Below are positions 57,131 through 64,000 of a DNA stretch of 64,000 nucleotides, in pieces. The notes beneath the pieces were generated by a model. That model saw only the letters and a list, made by a program, of their open reading frames with translations, had not been told where the DNA came from and did not search any database. Every line of letters starts with the position of its first letter. Position 1 is the first letter of the stretch. The position numbers were made by a program, and so were the translations under genes. Origin of the DNA: Gammaproteobacteria bacterium (GTDB lineage: Bacteria > Pseudomonadota > Gammaproteobacteria > Enterobacterales > Alteromonadaceae); assembly GCA_018222405.1 (NCBI GenBank), contig JAAFAI010000023.1, positions 1 to 64,000 of the forward strand. Direction: 5' to 3'.

Positions 57131-57955
57131 CTATCGTTTAGCCGCCTGCACATGCATCCAGTCTCGGTCTTCGCTGCGCCCGAGACTTAACCATCCCTCA
57201 CGCTCCCAACTTTGCCACCAGAAATCCAGTGCCGGATCGGCAAGACTTGCGCGGTTGCTGCGCCAGCTCAGTTTATTCTGCGACGGAAACCAGTCTATGG
57301 CTATTCCCCAGGCGTGGGTAGACCAGGCGGTAGCACTGCCGCGCTTTTTACGATGGTTATAACTGCCGCCATACCGGTTGAGCCCGTGTTGCTGGATGCC
57401 GGCATCACCGTAGTGCTCGTAAACCTCACTGAGCACTTTTTCGAGGCTTTCACTGAGCTTTTCATGAATAGCAATCACCCGGGTGGTGGTAGAAAGATCC
57501 CAGTCGAGCCTTAACAGCCAGGGGCACTCTACCCGCACCAGTTCAATACTGCCAGGCTGGCCGTAAAAGGCATTTAGCTCTGCCTCATTTTCCAGCGGAA
57601 ACTGATGAGGGTTTTCCCTGACAGGTATAATGTCGCTGAATTGACGGGCAATAGCACCCTGGGTTAATAACTGCTGCAGCAACGTGGCTGCCGACTCAGT
57701 TTGCGGGCCGTGCAAGCCATCTACCGGCCCCACGTCGAGCTGATTTTGCAGCGCCAGTAACTGCAAAGCGGCCACGCGTTTACGCGCGTTGTTCCACTCG
57801 GTCCAGCGCTCTGCGCTTAGTTGCCCGGTATTATCGCTAAGAAACTGATGCACTGCGGCACGGGTTTTCGGGCCGGATAAGCCATCTACCCCACCGCTGT
57901 AGTAGCCTTTGGATTTTAACTCCGACTGCACCAGTTTAAGTTCAGACTGTTTCAT
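57131..57955 (-). CDS. Peptidoglycan-binding M15-type peptidase
   Basis: 274 residues: two peptidoglycan-binding_1 domains at the amino end (about 6-40, VQSELKSKGYYSGGVDGLSGPKT; and about 62-95, QNQLDVGPVDGLHGPQT) and a C-terminal M15-type D-Ala-D-Ala endopeptidase fold with zinc ligands H214 and D221 (STHAWGIAIDW) and H268 (DWMHVQ). There is no signal peptide. The arrangement resembles phage endolysins and secreted autolysins; no other phage gene is near, so it may be a domesticated lysin. AGGAAGG precedes the ATG. Confidence 0.85.
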   Translation of the reverse strand: MKQSELKLVQSELKSKGYYSGGVDGLSGPKTRAAVHQFLSDNTGQLSAERWTEWNNARKRVAALQLLALQNQLDVGPVDGLHGPQTESAATLLQQLLTQGAIARQFSDIIPVRENPHQFPLENEAELNAFYGQPGSIELVRVECPWLLRLDWDLSTTTRVIAIHEKLSESLEKVLSEVYEHYGDAGIQQHGLNRYGGSYNHRKKRGSATAWSTHAWGIAIDWFPSQNKLSWRSNRASLADPALDFWWQSWEREGWLSLGRSEDRDWMHVQAAKR

Positions 57956-58047
57956 ACACCTTCCTGTGGTTCACCTGACATACTCAAACCTTAAGAGTAA
58001 GCAATCCCGGCCACACTGTACAGTTATTAACCAGCTAACGTACTCGT

Positions 58048-58542
58048 TTAAGCCTGTTTGAGCAGGCTGAAAATATGACTGTTATAAAACTGTCCGTTTT
58101 TAAAGATGGCGCGTTGTAGTACTGCTTCTTCAGCAAAGCCCACCTTGCGCAACAACGCCATGGAAGCCTCATTTCCAGCAAAGACTGTAGCAAACAAACG
58201 CTCAATATCGGTATCCTCAAACACCTGCGTAATGATCTGCCGTGCGGCAGCAGAAGCTATGCCCCGTTGCCAGAAGCCGGACCCTAGCCAATAGCCCAGC
58301 TCGCCACTACGGGCATATTCGAATTCGCCACGATTGACGCCAATACACCCCGCCAGCTTACCGTTAACCTCAATGGCCTGGTTCATCGCCAGCAAATTGC
58401 CTTCCTCAACCCACCAGGTTGCATCATCCTGTGTGTAAGGCTGAGGGATTTTGGTTGATAAGAAGCGCGTAACCGCCTCATCGTTAAGCAGCTTAACCAG
58501 TTCAGAAACATCTGCCGGCACGAACGCGCGCAGTGTGATCAT
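58048..58542 (-). CDS. RimJ/RimL-type GNAT acetyltransferase
   Basis: A 164-residue acetyltransferase with the ordered GNAT blocks ITLRAFVPADVSELV, ELGYWLGSGFWQRGIASAAARQII (acetyl-CoA loop) and RLFATVFAGNEASMALLRKVGF. This is the layout of RimJ/RimL ribosomal-protein and small-molecule acetyltransferases; the target is unknown. It stands alone on the minus strand. Confidence 0.86.
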   Translation of the reverse strand: MITLRAFVPADVSELVKLLNDEAVTRFLSTKIPQPYTQDDATWWVEEGNLLAMNQAIEVNGKLAGCIGVNRGEFEYARSGELGYWLGSGFWQRGIASAAARQIITQVFEDTDIERLFATVFAGNEASMALLRKVGFAEEAVLQRAIFKNGQFYNSHIFSLLKQA

Positions 58543-58640
58543 ATTGGTAACCGTTGTCTTTTCAGTAATTTACTATTCAGGCAGCCTACCACTTACGATA
58601 AGTGGTGCAATCAGGATATTGTAAGCAGACATAAATAAAT

Positions 58641-59078
58641 TCAGGTCGATTTGCTGGAGGCCTGGCTAACGGTTCGTTTACTAGCGCGCTGTTTTCGACA
58701 GATAAGGTAAAACCCCAGAATAAAGATGGCCAATAAAATGCCATCCACTACCTGCAATAACAGAGCAACCTGTTCATAACCGGCGCCATCAATAAATGCC
58801 GCCCCGAGCTCAATAGCCACTGAGCTGACAACCGAACTAAACAAGGCAATCACGATCAGTAAAGCCCCGCGGTTTCGGGTTTGTTGATAGTGATACATAG
58901 CTATCGCGATGAGTGCTACACCACCGATAAATTGCAGAAGTGGCTCAACAAACAACGCCAGCAACAACGCAGGCGTGGTATTGCCCAGCGACTCGTGAAG
59001 CAAAACCAGCTCAGCCAACACGTTGCGCCCGGCTAAGTGAAGATTGAACAAGCCCGGGAAAAACAGCTGTCGGGCCAA
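58641..59078 (-). CDS. Membrane protein, unknown
   Basis: 145 residues with about four hydrophobic helices and a basic, serine-rich cytoplasmic tail. The frame starts at a TTG with AAGG four bases upstream; a later start is possible. No family is recognised. It is followed by 188 bp without a gene before the next small membrane protein. Confidence 0.5.
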   Translation of the reverse strand: MARQLFFPGLFNLHLAGRNVLAELVLLHESLGNTTPALLLALFVEPLLQFIGGVALIAIAMYHYQQTRNRGALLIVIALFSSVVSSVAIELGAAFIDGAGYEQVALLLQVVDGILLAIFILGFYLICRKQRASKRTVSQASSKST

Positions 59079-59265
59079 CGGCCTTTACAGAAGAAAAGCA
59101 CTGGGTAGGCAGAAAAATAGTAAGTGACACAGGCAAAGTCCTTTTTACGATGACGATCACGAAAATCAGACTTTACCTCTGTTATTAAGTTCCCTGCCCG
59201 GCAAATAACAGCGCATGTGATAGCGCTTAATGCCATACAGGTTGCAACTGAGTGAAAGAGTCCAG

Positions 59266-59628
59266 CTAGACCAGGGCGCCGTTAAACAGCATAGCGGGCA
59301 TAAAAAAGCTCAGTACGAACATCAGCGAACCGGTAAAACACAGGGCGGCAACACAAAACGTGGCCTGCACGGCAAAAACCGGAGGTTTGGCAGAGGCGCT
59401 TTGCTGCAGCGAGAGCGCAGCTAACCAGAGCGCACTTCTGGCTTTTTTATACTGAAGCTTCAGCCCATTAATTGCAGGCGTTAAGCCCACTAAAATTAAA
59501 CCAAACGCAATTTCCATCCCGCCAAACTGGATCAAAATGGCAATTTCCGGCAGCGCAATTGCCGCCAGTAAAATAGCAACGCCAACACCCAATTTTTGCA
59601 CCAGCGATAAATCATTCCATAACTTCAT
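59266..59628 (-). CDS. Membrane protein, unknown
   Basis: 120 residues with two to three membrane helices (about 12-32, 36-52 and 88-110). AAGGAAA precedes the ATG by about five bases. No family is recognised. It is 17 bp downstream of the next gene on the same strand, so it probably belongs to a small minus-strand unit. Confidence 0.6.
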   Translation of the reverse strand: MKLWNDLSLVQKLGVGVAILLAAIALPEIAILIQFGGMEIAFGLILVGLTPAINGLKLQYKKARSALWLAALSLQQSASAKPPVFAVQATFCVAALCFTGSLMFVLSFFMPAMLFNGALV

Positions 59629-59645
59629 GTTATTTCCTTAACGGG

Positions 59646-60104
59646 TTAATCAAGGGCGCCTTCTGCCCGTTCTTCCTGAGGTTCAAGAAACAGCGCCAAT
59701 TCTCCGAGCGCTTCATCCATTAACGACCACTCACCATCGAAAAACAGCGAAAATAGCCGGCGAACTTCACTTTGCTGTTCGGCAAGGTAAACCTGTACAC
59801 GCCTTCGAGCGCTGGAGTTTAACGTTTGCTGGTTTAAGGTAGGCGGCGCGTTGACCATCCCCACCATATAGGCAAAATCCTCCCGACTGCCCACCACAGA
59901 TACAAAAAGTTCGGCGCGAGTACTCAGGTGTTTTACGGCCAGGGTAAACTCGTTACCGGCCACGCTATCACCAGTTTGTGGCGGCCAGAGATGAGCGTCC
60001 AGTTCACTTAAAAAAACCTGATAAGACACCAACCCTTTATTTTCCAGCTGGCAAAAGTCGCGTCCATTGCGCTTTATCTGATAGGTATAACCGGTATTTT
60101 TCAT
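59646..60104 (-). CDS. Hypothetical cytoplasmic protein
   Basis: 152 residues, no signal peptide or membrane helix. The amino half is beta-rich with several aromatic residues (YQIKRNGRDFCQLE), and the C-terminal half is helical and acidic. I do not recognise the family. AAGGAT precedes the ATG. It lies 17 bp upstream of the membrane protein at 59266. Confidence 0.6.
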   Translation of the reverse strand: MKNTGYTYQIKRNGRDFCQLENKGLVSYQVFLSELDAHLWPPQTGDSVAGNEFTLAVKHLSTRAELFVSVVGSREDFAYMVGMVNAPPTLNQQTLNSSARRRVQVYLAEQQSEVRRLFSLFFDGEWSLMDEALGELALFLEPQEERAEGALD

Positions 60105-60149
60105 TACAACAATCCTTGTTGTTCGAGGTTTTACATAGCCTCGCAGGCC

Positions 60150-60530
60150 CTATGGCTTATTTTCCCACATGGTGCTCGATACGTTTGAGTAACGGTACAG
60201 CGAAGAAAGCGCTGGTATCGCTATAAGCGCGGTTACCAGTAAGGCAGCGCCAGCAGTAACATTGCCAGCAAAAGCCAGCAGGATAAGGCCGTATACACCA
60301 GCCAGGCTTAGCAATCCACTTAATAGCCAAAAGGTCACTCGCCAGAAAACCCGATTGATCACCGGGCAATTACGGGTAGCGGCAATATAGCCAATCGCCA
60401 GCAGGCCCATTGCCATGAGCGGCCCGTAACGACTCGCAAACCCACCGGTATGGCTGAGCAGTTTCTCGGCTAACCTTAAAATGGCGGGCAGCAACAGCAC
60501 CAGGGCATACATCCATTGTGTTAAGCGCAT
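60150..60530 (-). CDS. Membrane protein, unknown
   Basis: 126 residues with about four hydrophobic helices spread along the length. No family is recognised. AAGGAT lies about 11 bases before the ATG. It follows the 56-residue gene at 60581 by 50 bp on the same strand. Confidence 0.55.
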   Translation of the reverse strand: MRLTQWMYALVLLLPAILRLAEKLLSHTGGFASRYGPLMAMGLLAIGYIAATRNCPVINRVFWRVTFWLLSGLLSLAGVYGLILLAFAGNVTAGAALLVTALIAIPALSSLYRYSNVSSTMWENKP

Positions 60531-60580
60531 AACAGTGGTTAATCCTTAACGTGGCGGTGTTTGTTACATTGACCGGGCAA

Positions 60581-60751
60581 TCAGCGCTGGTTTCGCCGCT
60601 TGATGGGAAATAACCCAAACCAAAAACCGGCTTCCAGTACAAACCCCAGTAGCACAAACAAAAACACACCTGTTTGATTTCCGTAGCTATACGCCGACAG
60701 CGCACCAACCAGCAACGCAAAAATCAGTAAATACCGAAATACACTTTTCAT
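60581..60751 (-). CDS. Small membrane protein (56 aa)
   Basis: A 56-codon open frame filling the gap between two other small genes. It starts at ATG 60749-60751 and ends at TGA 60581-60583. The product begins MKSVFRYLLIFALLVG and has two hydrophobic segments and a basic end (IKRRNQR). It has a modest AGAGCAG-type ribosome site. It reads in the same direction as all its neighbours with 10 bp to the gene upstream, which supports its being real. Confidence 0.55.
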   Translation of the reverse strand: MKSVFRYLLIFALLVGALSAYSYGNQTGVFLFVLLGFVLEAGFWFGLFPIKRRNQR

Positions 60752-60761
60752 AATCTGCTCT

Positions 60762-60959
60762 TTATTCGTTGCAACCGGTTTCAGGCCGTGCTGCTGTTAT
60801 CTCATTAAGTCGACGCTTTAACGTCTTAACATTGGCATTAAGCTCTTTAATTTCAAGTCTGTACTCACACAACAGATCGCGCATGTCACGTGTGTATTTA
60901 ACTAATAGAGACAATACGACAATAACAAACCCGGCCGACAGTAAAATCAACACCGCCAT
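60762..60959 (-). CDS. Small membrane/coiled-coil protein, PspB-like topology
   Basis: 65 residues: one amino-terminal transmembrane helix (about 3-22), then an amphipathic coiled coil (YRLEIKELNANVKTLKRRLNE). The topology and the place next to a PspC-domain gene resemble PspB of the phage-shock system, but sequence identity is not evident, so this is an inference from layout. GGGAG lies eight bases before the ATG. Confidence 0.6.
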   Translation of the reverse strand: MAVLILLSAGFVIVVLSLLVKYTRDMRDLLCEYRLEIKELNANVKTLKRRLNEITAARPETGCNE

Positions 60960-60986
60960 ATATACGCTCCCGCCTTAATCACCTGC

Positions 60987-61250
60987 TCAGTGTTGTGAAT
61001 AGCCGTCTTCTGTTTTCTGGGACCTGGCCTGTGCTGCCTGCAATAGCTCTTCTCGTTTTGAGTAAGCAGGAATACTCATCCACAGCACCAGATAAATAAC
61101 GAATCCAAAACCAAAAAATGCTGCAATCAAAAACACCAGTTGCAGGCCATTAAAGTTTAAGTGATAGTAATTAGCCATTCCTCTCAGAGTACCCGAGACC
61201 AGGCCATGTTTTGAGCGGGTTAATACGCGATGTTCCATGTGTGCTTTCAT
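60987..61250 (-). CDS. PspC domain protein
   Basis: An 87-residue protein with a PspC domain: LVSGTLRGMANYYHLN followed by a hydrophobic helix (LQLVFLIAAFFGFGFVIYLVLW) and the IPAY motif. PspC proteins sit in the inner membrane and take part in envelope-stress sensing. The ATG at 61250 is close to an AAGGG; the ATG at 61238 is an equal alternative. Neighbour of the PspB-like gene; no pspA or pspF nearby. Confidence 0.8.
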   Translation of the reverse strand: MKAHMEHRVLTRSKHGLVSGTLRGMANYYHLNFNGLQLVFLIAAFFGFGFVIYLVLWMSIPAYSKREELLQAAQARSQKTEDGYSQH

Positions 61251-61296
61251 CCCTTGAGTGCCAGGCTGTTACGGAATACAGCCAAAACCAGTGCCG

Positions 61297-61629
61297 CTAA
61301 AGCTCGCCATCTTGCTGATTTTTTAAATCCGAAACTTTAGCGTCGCCATTGCATTTAATCAGCTTTTCGCCAAAGTTAAACACATTGTTAACCGCTACAT
61401 AGCTGGCGGAGATGACCGCACTGGTGGGCATGGTGATAACGCCAATTATCTTTCCCTGCCAGTCGTAAAAACTGGTATCGCCATCGGTTAAATCGACTAC
61501 CTTGAGGTATTTTTGGTTACTGGAGAGATAACACTGGCTCGTATCAGCTGAATCTTCAGGCAGCACTACACAGCCACTCATGGCCAGTATTGCAGTTAGC
61601 GCCATTATCTTTGCTATTTTCAGTCGCAT
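61297..61629 (-). CDS. Small lipoprotein, unknown
   Basis: 110 residues from ATG 61629 with AAGGGAA upstream. The signal peptide ends in lipobox LAMSGC, so it should be lipidated. The mature part is short with beta-strand character (LKVVDLTDGDTSFYDWQGK) and two more cysteines. No family is recognised. The longer frame to 61659 is rejected on ribosome site. Confidence 0.65.
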   Translation of the reverse strand: MRLKIAKIMALTAILAMSGCVVLPEDSADTSQCYLSSNQKYLKVVDLTDGDTSFYDWQGKIIGVITMPTSAVISASYVAVNNVFNFGEKLIKCNGDAKVSDLKNQQDGEL

Positions 61630-61688
61630 CAAAATTCCCTTTTTTGTACCTGATTTCATTTATATATTAATACATCAGTGCCAGCGCG

Positions 61689-62195
61689 CTACCAAAACTT
61701 CCACCATGGCGAGGCAACACCTGGATGCCTTACCTTAAGGTACTGAGGTTCGCTGCGTTCGCCAGCCCCATTTACTGCAACAATGCTGATCGTAAAATCA
61801 ATTGGCTCTTGCTCATTGCTACTGCCATCCAGCCACACAAAGGTAAATGAAGAGTCATCATCTATAAACTTCGACGGTACTACGGCTACCGGCTCAAACA
61901 GTCTGTCTTCAAACTCTCCGCTAATCCGCTCGAAAATATACCCCTGTGGCGGATAATTACCCGACAATTTAAAGGTTATAAAACCAAAATCAGAACAGGA
62001 ACCAAAATTACCATCGTCACTGCCCCGCTCAATACCGGCCACCTTAAAATTGGGCGTTACCGGTGCTATAGCCTCAGTCTGGTTCGCTTCAAAGGCTTCT
62101 AGCAGTGGCACTAGCGAACAGGCATTCAACGGCCCCGACGCACTGCACAGTAGAGTTATTAGTATGGCCAGGCCTGTTCTACTGGTAATCTTCAT
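61689..62195 (-). CDS. Secreted hypothetical protein
   Basis: 168 residues: signal peptide (cleavage after LNA, about residue 25), then a beta-rich domain with FGSCSDFGFITFKLSGNYPPQGYIFE, VWLDGSSNEQEP and VNGAGERSEPQ, suggesting an Ig- or fibronectin-like fold. The sequence ends with an aromatic WWKFW tail. I recognise no family. It lies 12 bp after the TAG-interrupted gene on the same strand. Confidence 0.6.
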   Translation of the reverse strand: MKITSRTGLAILITLLCSASGPLNACSLVPLLEAFEANQTEAIAPVTPNFKVAGIERGSDDGNFGSCSDFGFITFKLSGNYPPQGYIFERISGEFEDRLFEPVAVVPSKFIDDDSSFTFVWLDGSSNEQEPIDFTISIVAVNGAGERSEPQYLKVRHPGVASPWWKFW

Positions 62196-62207
62196 CGTTT
62201 GCAGCCT

Positions 62208-62858
62208 CTACCCCGGCTCTTCACCAAAAGCTATATCCATAGCGGGCCGCTTTTTAAGCTGCCGCGATTGGGCAACCGCCCGTTTTACAAACATCAATTG
62301 CTCTGCCGGAGTCAGACTCAGAAGTTGCTGTATAAATGATTTGACGTCCAATGCCCAGGCTCTGTCATCATTACAGGCCAGCGCCTCAGCAAAAAAATGC
62401 CGGGCCTGGGCAAAATCCCGGGCATTCAGGCAAATCATGCCTTTATTCAGCCCTGCCCAGATGTGCTGGCTACCGCCTGCGGTATTGGCTAACACAAACT
62501 GCATTGCCCGTTGCGGACTTGAGAGTTCGTTACGGTAATAAAGTACCCGCTGCTTTGCCTGCTCCGCCAGCGACCTGGCCTACAGCATAAAGGTCTCCTC
62601 ATTCTCGAACTCAACAAAAGCACTTTCCCGGCTTGCAAGGTCGAAAGCATAATCCGCTCTGGGGTACCACTGCCAGCTAACAGCTACATTCAGGTAGCTA
62701 CCTTTAGACCACTGGGACGGCTGAAATTCAGCAATAGCCACCCACCAGCCGTTATCATCCAGCCATAACCTGGACTGCCCTTTGCGCACCATATTTATTG
62801 GTTTTAATATTTCCCGGGCAGCGGTATTAATAAGCTTATTGTGTATCGAAATAACCAC
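62208..62858 (-). pseudogene. DUF4304-like gene interrupted by one in-frame TAG
   Basis: A single reading frame of 216 sense-length codons broken only by TAG at 62580-62582 (codon 93 from the GTG at 62858, which has AGGA upstream). The first part (KLINTAAREILKP; RLWLDDNGWWVAIAEFQPSQ; YLNVAVSWQWYP) looks like a DUF4304-type domain, and it continues after the TAG into an amphipathic helix (LAEQAKQRVLYYRNELSS) and a TPR-like tail. No start codon lies between the TAG and ATG 62504. It is either a nonsense-mutated gene, a sequencing error, or readthrough. Confidence 0.75.
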
Positions 62859-62990
62859 GGCGTTTTCCTGAGCCAAACGGCACAATTAATACTGGCGATT
62901 TGCCGGACGCGGCTTTTCTTTTAACGGTGGTAAAAATCTGCCAGCCATGACTTTACCCAGCATAACACGAGCTATTATTAAAGCGCTTAG

Positions 62991-63431
62991 CTATTGAGTT
63001 GCCTCAGTAGCCATATGAATAAGCGGAAACGGGTTACCCTGCCCATCCAGAGCCGAGCGACCTGTTCGCTTAAACCCCATATATTCATAAAAGCCAATGG
63101 CTTGCGGATTTTGTTCGTTTACATCCACTTTGCTGGCACCAAGGTGCTGTATGGCATACAGGGTTAATGCACGCCCAATACCCTTACCGAAAAAATCGGG
63201 GTGAACAAAGAGCATTTCGATATTCCCTTCAGCCACGCCAATAAAACCGGCCACCTCGTTGCCTTGTTTTATTGCACCGAGCGAAACAGCGTCAAAGTAG
63301 TGTTCAAGGATCAACGGTTTAAGTTGTGCAATATGCGGTTCGGATAAAAAATGGTGAGTAGCCCGCACAGATGCCTCCCATAGCGTAATTAACGCCGGGT
63401 AATCCTGCTGACTGACTTTCACAACATTCAT
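62991..63431 (-). CDS. GNAT acetyltransferase (YjaB-like)
   Basis: A 146-residue acetyltransferase. MLFVHPDFFGKGIGRALTLYAI is the acetyl-CoA loop, and VDVNEQNPQAIGFYEYMGFKRTGRS completes the fold as in the YjaB/YhhY-like group. The substrate is unknown. GAGGAAAA precedes the ATG by five bases. The 204-bp gap upstream (63432-63634) shows nothing. Confidence 0.87.
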   Translation of the reverse strand: MNVVKVSQQDYPALITLWEASVRATHHFLSEPHIAQLKPLILEHYFDAVSLGAIKQGNEVAGFIGVAEGNIEMLFVHPDFFGKGIGRALTLYAIQHLGASKVDVNEQNPQAIGFYEYMGFKRTGRSALDGQGNPFPLIHMATEATQ

Positions 63432-63634
63432 AAATTTTCCTCAGGTAACAAAGCTTACCGGCGCAGAAATTAGGTACTTAAACCAGCATCGCAATTTGCT
63501 GAATATTCACTGTGGTCGAACTGTTGACCGTTCGCGTAGCACGATTCTCACAAGCTCAAAAGTGGCAACGGCCGGGTTTGGCAGAACACTACCCGCCATC
63601 ACTGGCAATAGCTGTAAGGCTGAGAGTGTTGTGA

Positions 63635-64000
63635 CTATTCACCCTTAAAGTAAATTGTCTGCGTATAATACACCGGCATTTTTAAACGATTAGTGTCAGC
63701 GGGCGCAAACTCTTGTTTTGACAACGCTTTAACCCCGGCGTAATCCCACATACCTGCTGGCATAGATTCAATAACTTCCGGATTAAACGTATTACCATTT
63801 GAGTCAATTAAAAACCGCAATGTAACATGACCATTTTCGTTTTTGCCTATGGCACGCTGGATCGGTAAATTAAACTTAAACCTTTCATTCGTTTGCACCC
63901 AATAATCACTGATGTTTTCGTCAGTAACCTCTAACGGCGTTTGGCTCAGATACATATCGGATGTGGATGAACATCCCAGCAAGAGAAGAGAGAGTAATAA
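63635..64000 (-). CDS. TonB C-terminal domain lipoprotein, partial
   Basis: The frame runs off the window edge. The visible part begins in a hydrophobic leader ending in a lipobox (LLLGC), so a start lies just upstream of the window. The mature part carries a TonB C-terminal (energy-transducer) domain: HVTLRFLIDSNGNTFNPEVIESMPAGMWDYAGVKAL and PVYYTQTIYFKG. No transmembrane anchor other than the lipid is visible, so it may be a periplasmic TonB-like protein rather than a motor component. Confidence 0.8.
   Translation of the reverse strand, partial: LLLSLLLLGCSSTSDMYLSQTPLEVTDENISDYWVQTNERFKFNLPIQRAIGKNENGHVTLRFLIDSNGNTFNPEVIESMPAGMWDYAGVKALSKQEFAPADTNRLKMPVYYTQTIYFKGE

Noticed and set aside
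1-64000. CRISPR arrays, rRNA genes, prophage blocks, complete insertion sequences, riboswitches
   Set aside because: I looked for spaced short repeats, transposase motifs, capsid or integrase genes and conserved leader folds and saw none; covariance-model searches would be needed to exclude riboswitches.

Overview
The window looks like a chromosomal segment of a marine gammaproteobacterium of the Alteromonadales (Alteromonadaceae-like). This rests on gene content and order: TIGR03503–dnaQ–rnhA beside tandem tRNA-Asp genes, a LiuR-controlled leucine-degradation operon, a TonB-dependent receptor next to a laminarinase-type GH16 lipoprotein with palindromic LacI-type operators, and many PilZ/HDOD/degenerate-GGDEF signalling proteins. 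No rRNA, prophage, intact insertion sequence or CRISPR array was seen.

Layout. 1–3052: two tRNA-Asp genes (the first cut by the window edge), a TIGR03503 membrane protein, dnaQ and rnhA. 3053–3332: an intergenic repeat that recurs near 32.7 kb. 3333–14924: housekeeping and stress genes (yghU-type GST, quinone reductase, GNAT, rlmI, PilZ, hrpA, CBS protein, periplasmic isoaspartyl peptidase, sbcB). 15032–18165: a FapA/DUF342 protein converging on a periplasmic-sensor protein with a degenerate GGDEF domain. 18326–26681: thiolase divergent from liuR-liuABCDE, which takes isovaleryl-CoA to acetoacetate plus acetyl-CoA; an ACGTTAACGT palindrome lies between the two units. 26711–32643: two MFS transporters, an SRPBCC protein, glgC and a thioesterase. 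33218–39005: a small beta-glucan utilisation unit (GH16 lipoprotein with three C-terminal repeats, then a TonB-dependent receptor) with two perfect 14-bp operators upstream.

39429–48603: HDOD protein, ketopantoate-reductase-like protein divergent from a glycosyltransferase, a SufE/DUF2750 overlapping pair, a 290-bp inverted-repeat (MITE-like) element, xthA, a CbiM-like membrane protein, and a CpxA/CpxR pair divergent from a Spy/CpxP-like periplasmic protein. 48648–51712: GNAT, small membrane protein, yaiI, and an XRE-cupin regulator in an operon with azlC-azlD behind two abutting GTTC-N8-GAAC palindromes. 51730–54943: a secreted DUF4384 protein and a TPR–CHAT lipoprotein, the best candidate here for a poorly described system. 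55028–64000: a run of small, mostly minus-strand accessory genes (HGPRT-like, peptidoglycan hydrolase, GNATs, many unrecognised one- to four-helix membrane proteins, PspC-like) including two short genes of 44 and 56 codons and one gene interrupted by a single in-frame TAG.

Starts were re-chosen in many genes by Shine-Dalgarno position; where the choice is weak this is stated. All family assignments are from recognising sequence patterns by eye; no searches were run.
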